Source: Coprinopsis marcescibilis (lineage: Eukaryota; Basidiomycota; Agaricomycetes; Agaricales; Psathyrellaceae). Taken from it: a stretch of DNA of 34,635 bases. Shown in pieces: positions 1 to 12,391 of the stretch (positions within the stretch are counted from its first letter, which is position 1; each line of letters starts with the position of its first letter). The notes under the pieces are model-generated. The model was not told the DNA's origin. It saw nothing but the letters and a program-made list of their open reading frames with translations, and did not search any database. Location: NCBI GenBank assembly GCA_004369085.1, contig ML210219.1:100260-134894 (forward strand), in the 5' to 3' direction. The translations under genes and the position numbers were made by a program.

Positions 1-114
1 TATGCCGGTCTGATGCAAATAAAGTGAATTCGCGGTGCCGGGGTGACTGAGAGAAGCAGCTGATGCGGATTTGCACGTCTTCATTTCAAGCGGAAGCATA
101 GTTAATTTGGGTAG

Positions 115-570
115 TTAAAAGGGGCCTTCAAGGTCTATGACTAAGCAGGATCTTAGTGGCCTTAGGTGAACTGGGTCGACCTCAGAGATTTCTTCAACCA
201 GATTGATCTGCATGAATACCTGTAAGCGATCAAAACCGACTTTGCAAAGACATTGTGGAACCAACCCATATTTTCTCTTCAGAAGCGAGGCCTTCTTCGC
301 TGATTGAGTAATCACTGGGCTCAGTTATTTTCATGAACGAAAGGTAGGCACCTCTTAACGCATCTTCGTTGTCACCTAGCCCTAGTCCAGCATATATGAG
401 CTGGCGGCTACCTTCCTCAGATGTCCAGGCCATGAAGCATTCCATCATGCCGTAGAAAACCCTCATCCGCCCTTTGGCATCGCGTCGCAGCTCAGATGTG
501 CAGAATCCAGGGTCCACGCAGTTCACTATGACTGGGGCGCCCTCAGGAGACAAATCCTTTCGGCAAACGA
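115..570 (-). pseudogene. Truncated SDR paralogue (C-terminal half only)
   Basis: This is a partial tandem copy of the SDR gene just to its right. About 107 codons are open from 553 down to 230. They closely match the C-terminal half of the neighbour: both share the VNCVDPGFC, SRQL, ITEPSDYSIS and EGL segments and end the exon at KIW. A last exon can be joined from the GTTGGT donor at 265 to an acceptor near 230, giving an INLVEEISEVD segment like the neighbour's MIEELSRVD. After that the tail diverges and stops at 115. The nucleotide-binding Rossmann half and the catalytic YxxxK are not found anywhere upstream to 924, so the copy cannot be an active dehydrogenase. It is most likely an incomplete segmental duplicate that is decaying. 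Homology to the neighbour is seen directly; loss of function is inference. Confidence 0.7.
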
Positions 571-924
571 GTCTGGGAGCATTATTGACAAACTTCCTTC
601 GACGTTAGTAACACCGAAGAAGAAGCAGATCCATTAGGCAACAGTGGAAGGCCAGCGTATACTCAGTGTTGGTGTGTTGTGTCGCTCTTGAAGAATCAGA
701 TTTTTGCAGTGCCTAATACAAAAACTTCAGATTAGTGGCAAATAGGTGCTACATAGTTACTGCTCCACTCAAGTCACCCTTGAGCCCATACATACCTGTC
801 TTTGAAGACCCGGTAGTAGTAGTAGAGTAAATCACCCAATAAATGTTCTCAGAGGCATCCTGCGCGGTTGCATCATAAGACATTGCGGGCGCCTAATCTA
901 TTAACATACAAGTGACAACTTCTG
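571..924. other. Intergenic spacer, no gene seen
   Basis: About 350 bp lie between the SDR relic and the stop codon of the intact SDR. A short ATG-initiated frame of about 30 codons starts at 883 on the minus strand, but it cannot be joined in frame to the relic. I see no recognisable promoter element or RNA gene. Confidence 0.5.
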
Positions 925-2257
925 TTACCTTTCCTGCTCAAACTCCTTTATGATGTCAGAGACTTTTGAGTCCACTCGAGAAAGTTCCTCAATCATGTTG
1001 GCCTACACGCGAAGAATATACGTAAGTAAGCTGGAAACAATACATATACCGCGCTTCGCACTCACCCAAATCTTTCCTTGCGCAGATAGACCCTCCTTGC
1101 TGATCGAGTAGTCGCTGGGCTCCGTGATCTTTGTGTAACAGACGTAAGCGCCCTTCATTGCCTGAATGTCGTCGGCCTTTGCCAGTGCGGCCCAGACGAG
1201 CTGACGACTCCCTTGCTCGGCTGTCCATGCCATGAACCATTCCATAATTTTGCTGAGAAGGAGCTGGACACCTCCAATGTTGCGCCGGATTTCGGATAGG
1301 CAGAAGCCTGGGTCTACGCAATTCACGACAACAGGCGTGTGCTTGAGAAGGTCTTGAAGGGAGCGCGCGATGAACAAGGATATAACTGGGGGGTGTGGTA
1401 TATAAGTGCTTGTCGAGTGCACCACGACCGAGGTGTTAGGTACTTACGCTTCGATTCCTGATATCGTTTTGTCATTCTCATGCTATAGCGAGGGAAGCAG
1501 GTTTAGCGCTCGAGGAAGTGTGATGCGGATATTAATAGCTCACCCGGTTTTAGAGTATTCCTTGCTGCCAAGTGTCTTGAGTGGATTGACCTCGTCGAGC
1601 AGGAACTGCTCAAATTTTGAAAAGTAATGCATCCCACTGCCCACGACGACAATCCGAGGATGGCTCCCTGGAATCTTTTGCGCAGTCTCGTTCATCAGAG
1701 GCGCCAAGAGGATGCACGATAGTAGCGCTGAGAGATTGTTGACCTGAATTCTACAGCAGAGTCAGACGATCAGGACTTGAATAGAGGCTAGAGGCAAACG
1801 TACGTTGACTCCCAGCCGTCATCCGTCTCACTGTAGTCGTTGTTCACAATACCAGCATTCGCAACAAGGACATCGAGTCTCTCTTCTTCCTTTGCGAAGC
1901 TGCTGCAGAATTCGCTGACTGACGAGAACTTTGCGAGGTCCACCAGTCTCAGCTCTATGCCAGTAGTTCGCCCCGTTTCTTCCTTGAGTTCTGGAGGTTT
2001 GAAGCGAGTTGATATGACGATTGCACGCACGGCCAGAGGAGAAAACACGTACTAGTGACAGCAGCCTCTCCTCTTTCCTTGCTGCGACACGCAATGACTA
2101 CCTTACCGTTCATATCGGCGAAGTGTTTGGCTGCTTGGTACCCTATTCCGGTGTTGGCCCCGATGACGAGAACGGTCTTGCCTGTCAAGTCAGCCGTCGT
2201 GACTGTAGGTACAGCTGCACGCTGGCTCCTGATGAATTCCAGAATTGAGGGCTGCAT
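925..2257 (-). CDS. Short-chain dehydrogenase/reductase, retinol dehydrogenase/WWOX-like
   Basis: An NAD(P)-dependent oxidoreductase of the SDR superfamily; the substrate cannot be told from sequence. Six exons join in frame to 343 residues: 2257-2053, 1990-1804, 1750-1544, 1482-1448, 1385-1066 and 1002-925. Seen in the product are the cofactor motif GANTGIG (about 33-39), NAG (113-115), a catalytic-type Ser in VVGSG (about 169) and the catalytic YQESK (207-211), split from its following Leu by an intron. For the third exon the acceptor at 1751 must be used; a nearby AG breaks the frame. All key SDR residues are present and the length fits the family. The start is the first ATG in frame with the Rossmann fold. 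A truncated sibling lies directly downstream, suggesting local duplication. The gene is divergent from nothing close: its upstream spacer (526 bp) is shared with the 3' end of the next minus-strand gene. Confidence 0.9.
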
Positions 2258-2783
2258 GGTACGTTGTTGGAATTTCGGACGAGAGTGGAAAGAACAACGT
2301 TGCGAGTTTCACAGCCGACGTGAATTACTATGCAAGTAGGATGCGTCACGGCCATTCCACGATGCCGAATTCCTTGACATACGTAGTCGCGGCATACGAA
2401 TCCATCTGATTCCAGCTTGGATTCGGGAAAATGTTCAAATGAGATATATATATATTGCAGAGCGCATTACTACCTAAGAAACTATGCTAAAGTACCTATG
2501 CTACTAATGACAAGAATCGCATAATGAAATGATATGAGGTTATGGACGATCAGCTAACTGTCGCGCAGGAGCAGAGAAGGAAAGGGGGGAGAAAAAGAAA
2601 AGGATTGCATGATGTGTATGGATGGATGAATTGAAAGAGAGATGAATGTGCGTGAAAGAAACGTTACGCTTATCCAGTAAGTAAAACATACCTAAATGCC
2701 CAGTACACAAATACAGAATGCAGTATGTACACCAACATGCTACCTATATATGCGAAATGCAAGAAACAAGTCCAGTGGGGTGT
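2258..2783. other. Intergenic spacer, AT-rich
   Basis: This spacer holds the presumed promoter of the SDR (minus strand) and the 3' untranslated region of the Ppc89-like gene. It includes a short TA-dinucleotide run near 2443-2455 and a purine-rich stretch near 2570-2610. No coding segment is supported on either strand. Confidence 0.5.
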
Positions 2784-5700
2784 TCAAACAAACGCCCTCG
2801 TCGACGGAACAGCCGAATCTCCCATAGGCTTATCCTTGAAGCTCAACAGCTCGTACAACGAAGCAATTTGGTCACCCTAGCATCACAGTCAGGTTTACGC
2901 CGACACAAGCCAAGTCGTAGAACTAAACGTACCTTTTGCTCCAAAATATCAACGACCTCTCTTAAATGCTTCGCCAGCATATTCCGTCTTGGAACATCCG
3001 AGGCTGCATCCATCTCCTTATACCCGTCCGCCAACTCCACATACACACTTTACAAAAAATTAGCCAAAGTAGTCTGGAGAAAAAAAAAAAAAGAAAAGCG
3101 TACCTCTTATAGTGCGTGAAGTCATCCTCCAAATCCCTCACAACGCGCATGACGACGGTTTGGGGCGGGGCACCGGTCTTACCGGCAGCGTTGCGGTAGG
3201 CGTTCGGGTCCGTAGAGACCTGTCCCTGTTCACGAGCTTTGCCTTTTGAACCACCCTCACATCCGCCGCGTCTTGCACCTCCAGCAAACATCCCATCATG
3301 TCCGTCCGGGCCCTCCGCGAACCCTTCATCCTCATCGCTATCTGTCTCGCGTCTCTTGGGACCATGAGCAGCACCAGCACTCCATCCAAAGGACCTCCGT
3401 GGGTCCTCACGATGTCGTCTCCTATAACACACCGTGCACGTCTTCGGGTTATGCTCCGGCGCAGAAAAGAAAAGTCGCTCCAGCCTCTCCCCGCGGATCT
3501 GAGGGAACGGCGTTTCGGGGACAGCCGCCGTCTGTTGAGGTGGCGGGCGACGCATCTGCTGAGCTCGGGATTGTTGCGGTGGGGGCTGCTGGTCAGGGAG
3601 AGTCCGGATAGCGTGGGCAGATGCAGGTTCAGGTGCATGAGGTCGTGGAGGCGGCGTACGCGGTCTCCCATCCTCCTCCTCATCGACGGTAAAGTACGAC
3701 CTATCGTGTCTCTGCCTCTTGGGCTCATCAGGCACATACATTGAATCGTCCACTGTTTCATCTCTTGGTCTCTCCCTCCTCTGTTGACGCGGTCGCTGGT
3801 TCGTGCTGCTTGCCAAGGGAACGGCCATATTGGGGGAGAATGAATCAGACGCTTCGTCGCGGTTGGAACGCCGCTCCTCGACTTCTGCTTCGATTTGTTC
3901 CATCTCGCGTCGGTCGATAAACTGTACGCGGTGAGGAGTAGAGGTCAAGTTGCCGGGTGCGAATCGGGAGGAACCGAGAGAACCGACAGTCGCATGGTCT
4001 GTGCGAATAGTTTTATCAGCCGCAACGAGTGGTGCGCGGGATTCTTCGGTGGTGACTGTGGTCGCTTCAAAGCTGAGACTGGGTGTTGATGCCCGACTGG
4101 TCACGTCGCCACGACCTTCCTCCTCTTCATCGGTAAATTGTGCAGTCTCCTCTTCCTCGTCATCCGCCTCGTCTCTCGACATTCCCAAATCAGCTTGATC
4201 TATGATCTGGGAGACCTGCTCCTTGCTCGCCCTCCGTTCTTTCAGCCCTTCCTCGACTACACCGCGGAGGACCTCGATCTCGCCGGCGAGTCGCTCGACT
4301 TCGTCGTTTAGTTTGTCGATCTCGATGCCCTTCTCACGGAGGGTCCTCGAGTCCGAGTCGCGCAGGTCGCGGAGCTCGACGAGAAGTTGCTGATGGGACG
4401 CAAGTTCGGAAGTGAGCCGGGTCAAGTGGGTTCGGAGAGAGTTAATCAAGGCTTCAAGAGCTATAAATCGATGAAATAATCAGTGGTGACCAGAATGAGG
4501 AAACGAAAGCTGCCGCACCTTTCTTTTCCTCAACAGCGTCCTTGTACCGCCTCGTCATTTCTTCCTGGTCTTGCATGTTGAGACTGACGTTGGCAGCAGT
4601 AACCCTGGCCTTGCCTTTACTACCGCTACTCCTCACAGTGTTCAGATCGGTCTGCTGCTGCACGATAACTTCTTCTCTCTCCAGCAACCGCGTTCTTTCC
4701 CGTGCCACATCCCGCTTACACTCGTCCAACTCCATTTCCAGCTCTCTGACGCGCCTCCGCGAGACCGAGTTTTCCTCATTGAGCTGCTGCAGTTTGTTTT
4801 GCACCGTGCTAAGCGTGTGGAGTAATTGAACTGAATTATGTGGGTCAGTTGACGGGTATGCCTGGGTGGTTGAGAACACACCTTCGGATTCGCGGGGAGC
4901 ACCGTTGGCTCTGTACGGATAGTACTCTTTGCCGAGTTTAGCAGGAGACTCGACGGCCATTGTCAATCCTGTAACGTCCGGTAGATGAATCCGGCTCTTG
5001 CTTTGGTCGACCTTGTTGACCAACCCGCCTTTCCTCCTCTCACGAGCGGGAGACTCATGAGATATCCTCCGGGCAGTGGTTTGGGTAGGCGCGGAGGAAG
5101 GTCTGGTTTGGGCTGCAGCTGCAGCGTTTGCATCCTGGATTTGGTTTTGCTCAATTTCCTTGGCAATTCCTCTTGCCATTCGCGTGAATTTTGAACTGGC
5201 CGTGGAGGGTGTGGGTGGCTGGAGCCGAACCTCTGGTTGCTGAGCCTGAGATACGGGAGTTTTGCTCACATGCGAGCTGACGACGCGTCTGGTGGGACGT
5301 GGTGTCATGTTTGTCAAGGAAAAGTCCATGGTGCCGTTTGGTTGATGTTGTTGCTGCGATTTCTTTTTGGGAAGTGGCGAACCTAAGTGAGGGTATTGTG
5401 TTTGTTGTTGATGGGCTGGAGAGGCGTTGAGACGATGCATCTGTGTCGTCCGTGGCCTTTTGGGAGAGAAGGCGACGTTGCGGAGGTGGTCGGAGAGTTT
5501 GGAACGGGAAGGTGAGCCAGGATCTGAATCTGAGCCCGACGCTGAAGTTGGAGGAGTTGGATGCACGGAACGGGAGATGGAGATTTGGTGGGGTTGGGCA
5601 AAGCCTGACTCGAGAATACGGTCCAGTTCTGCTGTGCTATCGACCACAAGTGGTTCAAAGCTAGATGCATTCTGTTACCGCCGCCAGTCAGGATTCAATA

Positions 5701-6242
5701 ATTAATCAAGTAATGTCAGCACGTACATGTTTCGATTTCGAAGGGTCGTCGAACATGCTAAGCTTGCCGACGCCTGCCATGATCTGGTTGAGAGGTCTGT
5801 CAGGGTCATATTCTGCCCCGCTCATGCTCACATCCCGCCGTGCACCGCGCCCGCCCAGACCAGCTGTGATGGTCAATGCGCTTGCGTGGTGTGCAGCGGT
5901 AGACATGGTCTCTCCACCGTAGGGATTGATGCCTTCATCATCGTCTCCGGTTCTGTACGACCATCCGTGCATCTGGCTGTCTGCTTCCACAAATTCGCCT
6001 GAGCGATGTGCAAACGAAGGAAAATCCGGGAAGTGACCAGGCTCTCCTGCATGTCTAGGATACTCGACGCTGCTGTGGTTATGGTGGCGGAAATGGCGAG
6101 AATCGTCGTCGTCGCTGGGAGGTGGGAGGGGAATGGCGGTGATGTTGGACTTGAGAGTTTGTTCGAGTTGACGACGAGTATGCTCTTGCTCGTCGTTGTG
6201 AATGCTAATGTCGAAGGCGGACCCTTTGGTGTGCCTTTTCAT
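2784..6242 (-). CDS. Ppc89/Cep57-like spindle pole body protein
   Basis: A predicted structural protein of the spindle pole body. Fission yeast Ppc89 and animal Cep57 share its C-terminal microtubule-binding domain. Exons 6242-5727, 5671-4519 (with a 51-nt in-frame intron 4881-4831 probably removed), 4460-3104, 3047-2933 and 2876-2784 give 1060 residues. Visible features are: a long low-complexity N-terminus; coiled coil at about 436-500, where the Cep57/Ppc89 centrosome-localisation domain would sit; a second coiled coil at about 540-625 (SLRTHLTRLTSELASH, then EIDKLNDEVERLAGEIEVLR); and an acidic and proline-rich linker. Near residues 881-884 lies the HNPKTCTVC cysteine motif typical of fungal members. 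At about 970-1050 is the Cep57 microtubule-binding block (DLEDDFTHYK, YVELADGYKEMD, EVVDILEQKGDQIASLYELL). The final block reads through only if the last two introns are spliced, which strongly supports them. The family assignment is from motif memory; localisation is inferred. Confidence 0.75.
3048..3103 (-). other. Intron with long polypyrimidine run
   Basis: On the coding strand, this intron of the Ppc89-like gene carries an uninterrupted run of thirteen T just after the donor (13 A on the plus strand, 3080-3092). Splicing here joins HYK to VYVELADGY in frame. The unspliced frame would scramble the microtubule-binding domain, so the intron is well supported. Confidence 0.75.
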
Positions 6243-6469
6243 TGTTGTCCAGAGGTATCGCAGTGAGTAGAAAACAGACAGACAGTGGTGGCAACAACCA
6301 AGCTAATCAACAACACCCGCGTCCTGTCACGTGGACGCGTTCTGTGGCAGTGCAAAAATCCAAATCATGAATAGTCGTAGGTCGTTACATCAGGTCGTAA
6401 TCGTAAGTGGTCGTCAATAAAGCAGTCGGAAAGCAGATAGAAAACGACAGTGAATAGACTACAGTAACT

Positions 6470-8527
6470 CTAGCTCTGCCGAGGGACACTGGCCTTGGTC
6501 TGCACATCCCTCCAAAACTCTTCCCATCTCGGCTCCCTCTTTCCCTGAGTCCTCATCTCCACACCTTCCTCCAGGAACACATTGTCCACCACATCTGCTT
6601 CGCCGACGTAGCCAGGGAAGCCGTCGTGTCCACGAGGAATGTTTCCATACACCTCCCTCTGTGCAGCTTGGATTCGATCCACGGCTCTGATCAGCGAGGG
6701 TGTCGCCGGAACAGGCAGAGCACCTGCCACCGGCCGCGGAGGTGCGAGCAGGTCGTTGTCCTCGCCACCATCTTGTCGATGCCTCCACATGAACGCAGGC
6801 ACCCACGGTGCCCCCTGACTCGGCGTGTAAAGCGGTAACGGCGTCCCAGGCGAATCTCCTTTCCCTACACCCTCGCCATCCGAGTAGTCTGCATCATCAA
6901 ACCTCTCCCCCCTCATTCTCTTCAACTCTTCCAGCTCTCGATCATAATCCACCTTGCCCACATCCACTTCAGGTATCGCCTCTTCCGCCCGCCTACCCGA
7001 CTTTCTCTCCTTCTCCTCACCAGTGCTACCACTCTGCTGCCGACGATCATCGACAAGCGTCGGGGTCGAAGAGGAATACGACGGATGATGGTTGGTGATA
7101 ACGAAAGGCCGTTTAGCCTTGACACTCTTCAAAGGCGGCGAGGACTTGCTCGAAAACCATTCCTCCTCCTCGTCGCTGGAATCAGCAGCACCAAACTTGA
7201 GAGGCTTGCGTCTGCCCGTCGACTGCTTCGGCTTTGTCACTTTCTTCTTCAAAATATTTGCCGCAAGCGGTACCGACTCGATCTCGTCAATGGCAAGTTC
7301 GGCGTCCCTGACCTTCTCGATCGACGACTGGCGGTGGAGCGGGGGAGGAACGCTGAACGGCTGGATATTGAACGGTCCGGGAGCCTTGGACCCCATATCC
7401 TTGTCCGAGGGAAAGACAATATCAGCGCCCTTGCGTCTAGACTCGACGTTCTTGAACAAATCATAGTCTTTTGTCTGCGCGCTGAACATCCTATCCCAAA
7501 GGCTGGTATGTGGCTGGAACGTCCCCGCCCTATCCTTGTGGTTCGGCAAGTCCGAGACGTACTTTGTAAGGTAGTCATCCCATTTCTCGTCTGGGCACTC
7601 CCCAAAGTACCTCCCCAGCCCCCAATCCGCGATCATCCCTATGATCCACAGAATCCCGAAAGCGGCGCTGAGGCCTTGCTCTTTGCCTGTTCCCCAGCTC
7701 TCCCCGTTGGCAACCCAGAGGCGTTCCCAGACATTGGCCCATGCCTCCACCTGGGGGTTTGAGAGCAGTGCGACGGAGAGAACCAGTCCGAAGGCGCCAG
7801 TAGCTGATACGCAGCAGCGCATGACGCTGTGCAGGAGTGAGTGGGTGAGCCGGGGGATAGCGCTGCTCGCTACGACGAGCGAGAGCGAGAGGACGCCAAA
7901 TATGCCGAGGAGGATGAGCCGCGTGAGGAGAGAGGGGTGAAGGATTACTGAGAGCCCGACTGCGATTGTTGTACTGCAATCATGTAATTTAGTGTGTGTA
8001 CGTCATTTTGCGGGGTAAAGGGGCGTTTTGATGGCACTTACCCGCCTGAAAGCCCTGCAAGTATGCGAGATACAAGGCGATATCGACCGCTGAGGACTGC
8101 CATAGGCACACACGATAGGATCCACACAGCCAGAAACGAGTTCTGCGAAAGTGGAGCTGAGGGAGTGGTGGAGGGGATCAGGAGAGCAAGGAGGGTGGAT
8201 AGATGGACTGTGAAGCTTATCAGAGCTTGTTCGTATTGGATCAACGGTACAATACACACCTCCAAAGGTATATCCTATTGCTATACCGCCGATACCACCC
8301 TCCAGATGCCAGGAGAAACGTCTCTTCTTGGGTTTGAGCTCGAAAAGGCCAGGTACAGCCGAGTAATCCGCGCCTTGTCGCGGTGGAAACGAGCGGGTGC
8401 GATCCAGAGTCAAAAAGGTGCCAGAGAAGACAAGTAGAGTCGAAAGTAGGAGCAAAGGAAGGGTATAAGCCAGAGTGTATGGCACAGAGGGAAGTAGCAG
8501 GATGAGTTTTCCGGTGGGAGCAGACAT
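6470..8527 (-). CDS. DUF4203 (TMEM198/TM7SF3-like) multi-pass membrane protein
   Basis: The role is unknown; the family is a set of polytopic membrane proteins. Exons 8527-8260, 8207-8042 and 7973-6470 join in frame to 645 residues. The first ~230 residues are strongly hydrophobic with about seven predicted membrane segments. These include LILLLPSVPYTLAYTLPLLL near the N-terminus, a glycine-rich GGIGGIAIGYTFG typical of DUF4203, FLAVWILSCVPMAVLSG, LILLGIFGVLSLSLVVA, CCVSATGAFGLVLSVALL and AAFGILWIIGMIADWGLG. The remaining ~400 residues are hydrophilic and acidic/serine-rich (an SSDEEEEW stretch) and look cytosolic and disordered. The start ATG at 8527 directly precedes the first membrane segment; an upstream extension of the same frame has no ATG-supported signal. 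The gene lies head-to-tail with its neighbours on the minus strand with about 225 bp on each side. The DUF4203 call rests on the glycine motif and topology. Confidence 0.75.
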
Positions 8528-8752
8528 AGTAATTGAAGTCGTCAGGGATAAATACTGGGGTATATAGAGGGTATCGCTAGCCCTAGCTCGGCTGGAGGCC
8601 TGCTTGCCTTGCTTCCTTGCCTTGCCTTGCCTGTAGCTGGAGAACAATGGATGTGGTCTGTCTGATGTTTCACCACTGCAGCCTGGCGCACACGCCCCAT
8701 ATCGCTTTGTTTGGCAACGTCACCCCGATCAAATAGCATCTAATCTAATCTA

Positions 8753-11700
8753 CTACTTGGTCTTCCGCCGTTTATGTCTCCCGTGTCCATCCTCCGCATC
8801 TGCCTCACGACTCTGCTTCTGCCCAATCATCCTCATAACATCCTTCTTCCTCTCCTTCTCCTTCTCCGTCTTCCTCTCCTCCAGTTTCTTGTCCTTCCTG
8901 GCCTTGAGGTCCCTCTTTTCGCCCTTCTTGTCCTTGCGCCTCGAGACCTGATCCTTTCTCAACGCCCGGATCTGCTGCAACAACGCCACCGCCTTCTTCT
9001 CCTCAGGCTCCATGACCACCGCCCGCTTCTGCAGGTATGTCTGAGTCCTTTGCGGTTTCATGATCTTCGGCTTGGATGCGTAGGGCAATGCAGCTTGCAG
9101 CTTCTGCGACACAAAGAGTGGATTGAACCGCCTCGGCGCCCGCTCGACCTTTTTGTACGTCGAGTTAACATCGAGAGGCGTCTTGATACCATCCTCTCTC
9201 CGAACTGTACCCGTCAATCGCATGCCCTTCCAGCTCTTCTTGTCCGAGAGCAGTAAGCTAGTCACCGGGTTGTAGAACTTGCGGGGTTGAATAGAGTACC
9301 ATGCTCTCAAGAACACGATATCTGTAATACGACGTTAGATGATGATATCCTCACAAAAAATCTGGATCTGACTCACCACTCTTGAGAATCTTGTCCTCAA
9401 ACGTCGCTCTGAACGCTCCATCCGGTTTCGGCAGCGCTTTCTTCACCTGACCTCTGATACCCGACACCGTCTTGATATTGGCTCCCTCAAACTTGGCCAC
9501 CTCCAACGCACTGGAGAACATGTCCTTCACAAACGCCGTGTTCTTCCAGATCTTGAGCGGCACACCGGTGAGCTTGATCTTCTTCACGATCTTGACCGAG
9601 CGGTCTACATCCAGGACCACGCCGGTTGCGGAAATCCTGAACCCAGCGGTGCCCTCGCTCAACGAGTTGAAGGCGCAGAAGCCCGTGTTGGGGAGAGACA
9701 CGGGTCCGTAGAACGTTGCGAAGCAGTGCATGTGCTCTGGCGTGTACTTGAGCATGCGCATCCGGATGGAATGGTCGTCGAGCGAGTAGATGGGTATCGT
9801 CTGGAACCTTCTCCACCCCAACGAGAGGATAAGTGGGTCGTTGTTCTTGAGCGTGCGGCCGTACCACCTGTGCCTCTTGATTCGCACTTGGACGTACCCA
9901 AACCTCTCCTCGGCAGGCAACAAGCCGCCAACGACGATGGGGAAGGTAGGGTCAAAGTTCTCCACCATCTCTGCAGGAACGTTGCGCAGCTCAATGCGCA
10001 CGTATGTGCCTGGCCGGAAGCCTTCGACCAAGGCCCGTGCCTCGGCGTCGATACCTTCAAACTCGGCTCGGTTAAGCGCGAGCTGGCGGGCAATCTCATC
10101 CTTCCTCTCGGTGTAGAAATCGACGGTGGGTTCAGAAGGGTCGTCGTACTGTTCGTCGAATTTCCTCTTGAGAGCTTCCTTTTTAGCGGCGAGTGCTGCT
10201 GCTTTGGAAGTTTCAGGACCCTGCTCCCCGTCCTCTTCACCGCCTTGCTCTTCGTCATCTTCTTCACCTTCAGCCCCTTTCCATTCTGTTTCGCCCTCAG
10301 CGGTTTCGTCCGTGCCTGTAATGAACAGCCTCTTCAACTCTTCGAGCAGATCCTCGTCTTCCCACTTTTTCAGTCCTTCAGTATCGGGCGATTCTTTTGC
10401 GCGATCGGCAACGTCGTCGATTTCGACAAACTTTGCCTTGACTTTGAAAAAGTCGTCGTCGTCTTCCGGTTGAATATCTTCGGCTTCCTGTTTGTCCCCG
10501 TTGAGGATCTGCTCAGGCGTAAGTTCTGTGGTGTAGATGAGCTTGGTCCAGTCCTTCCGTTTCGGTTTACGTGATGAAGAGAGGTCGAGTGCTCGCTGCG
10601 CAAGATTGGCTTTCCACTGTGGGACGTCCTCTTCGTCCTCGTCGTCATCGTCTTCAGGGTCCTCCATGCTTTCCCCGTCATCGTCGCTGGGGATATCTCT
10701 GTCCTTCTCATCCCCGGGGAACCGCACCCGCACGTCATCGTCATCCTCGCCTAGATCTGAATCACTGTCCGCATACTCCACATTTGAACGCGTCTTGCTC
10801 GAGCCGGGGACACCGCGTGTTGTAGTTCGCATGGACGTCCGGCCAGTGTTTTGTGGGTGGGATGCCAAGTCTTCATCCATCCCATCGTCGTCGTCTTCGT
10901 CGTCCGAGTCTTCGTATGCCTCCCTCTCGGCGTCGCTGTCCGACTCCACGTCGGAATAGTCTTCATCGTCTTCTTGAGCGTGTGCTGCGTATGATTCGGC
11001 AGTGAGAGGATTTGAGGAGCTGCTGAAGAGACGGATTTGGCTTTTGGCGACGGCGTCTTCGAGGGTTGAGGATACGTCCTGGAGGTCCATGACCATCTGT
11101 TCGCCTTCGCCCTGGAGGACTGTAGATGATGGGAAGCGTTAGTTTAGGTGGGGACGGACAAAATGAGACGCACTATCGGTGTTGCCCCTTGTGAAATTTC
11201 CAGGGACGTTGATCCAGACTGCGTCCTTGTCGTACATGACCCCGCCGACATCGCTCATCGGTGCATGGATCAACAGCTTTTTCTTCTCGCTCAGCTTCCT
11301 TCTCTTCTCCGAGTCTGCGTTTGGTAGTGGACATGGGTCGCCTAGGGGTGTGACGTTCTTCACGTCGAGATCTCCTACACCCGGGATGTGGACTTTGGTT
11401 CCCAGACGCAGATTTGTCCCTCGCAGGTATCCGTACACCGTTACTGTTCTGTCGCATTTGCCCTTTGTGGTGCGGACGAGCTCGCGGGGTGTCAGGTCCT
11501 CCAACCTGTCGGCCAGCATGTAGGGGTGGGCATTTCGGAAGACGAGAGGGCGGAACTTCATCACGCCGATGAAGCGCGAGAGGTTTTGGATTTCGGTATC
11601 GGGGTATCGACCGTTGATCACACCACTGAGGTAGAAGAGCTTTGCACCTTGGTAGATTTCGCCCCAGAAACGCTTTTTGAGGGTCTTTTTGGTTGCGCGG

Positions 11701-12360
11701 AGTGTGTCTGCTTTTTTGATGAGGTCGAGGTGGGTGAGGACGCCGATTACTTTGGGGAAACCGTGTGATTGGAGGATGTTTAGGAATTCGAATGTTTCCT
11801 GGGTTATGTTAGTGTGTGCTAGGATGAGATTTTGTGTGGGACGTACCATCTCGAAGCCGAATGAACCGTCGATCATGAGCAGGACGAGGTCGGCGATTTT
11901 GCCAATGTCGATCATGCTGTTGAGGTCGTTGTTGCACTCGATAAAGGTCAGACGGCGTTTCTTGCCGCTGACGACGGTTATAGGACCTTTGGCTTCAGAC
12001 AGAGTCTGTTTTGTGTACCGGCGAACTAGACTCTTGAGCAGGGTTGTTTTACCAACTCCCCCGGGCCCAACGATGGCTACGATGACTGGCGGTGGGTCTT
12101 CATCGGGAGTCCTGTTGACCAGAGGTACATGCAGACGTGTCTGGTCCTTTTCTGCTGTCCTACGGCCCTGTTTGTCTGCTCTGCGACCAGATTTTGGAGC
12201 GAAGGCCTTGTTCTGTTAGTAAACGGTAGATAGTTGGGATATTTGGAAATACCTTTTCGTTGAAGCCGTGCTGTTTCTCTTTACCTTTGCCTTTTGCCTT
12301 CTTTTCGGCCTTGTTGCCTGATTGTGAGGCTCTGTGGGCTTTGTGAGGTTTGTCCTCCAT
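8753..12360 (-). CDS. BMS1: Ribosome biogenesis GTPase Bms1
   Basis: Bms1 is the GTPase of the U3 snoRNP/SSU processome that acts in nucleolar 40S assembly and delivers Rcl1. Exons 12360-12253, 12212-11847, 11798-11174, 11119-9377 and 9321-8753 give 1136 residues, the usual size. The N-terminus is basic. The P-loop GPGGVGKTT sits at about residue 85, followed by the Bms1-typical [20 protein letters not shown] and [12 protein letters not shown]. The latter reads correctly only after removal of a 48-nt intron (11846-11799). An AARP2CN-type region follows ([19 protein letters not shown]), then a long acidic middle rich in D/E, then the conserved C-terminal ribosome-biogenesis domain ([51 protein letters not shown]). 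The protein ends in a lysine-rich tail. The gene is an essential housekeeping one. Its start codon lies only 31 bp from a small divergent gene, so the two probably share one promoter. Confidence 0.96.
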
Positions 12361-12391
12361 CGTAGTACCAGCGAAACCTGCTTTGACGCCA

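Noticed and set aside
790..883. ATG-initiated frame of about 30 codons with a GTATGT donor, minus strand
   Set aside because: No acceptor joins it in frame to the SDR relic; the best join hits a stop after a few codons.
2962..3103. Read-through C-terminus of the Ppc89-like frame past 3104
   Set aside because: It translates a poly-T intron into a phenylalanine run and destroys the microtubule-binding domain; splicing at 3103/3048 restores it.
9726..10574. 282-codon open frame on the plus strand
   Set aside because: It is antisense to the acidic, conserved middle of Bms1; the protein-coding signal is fully explained by the minus strand.
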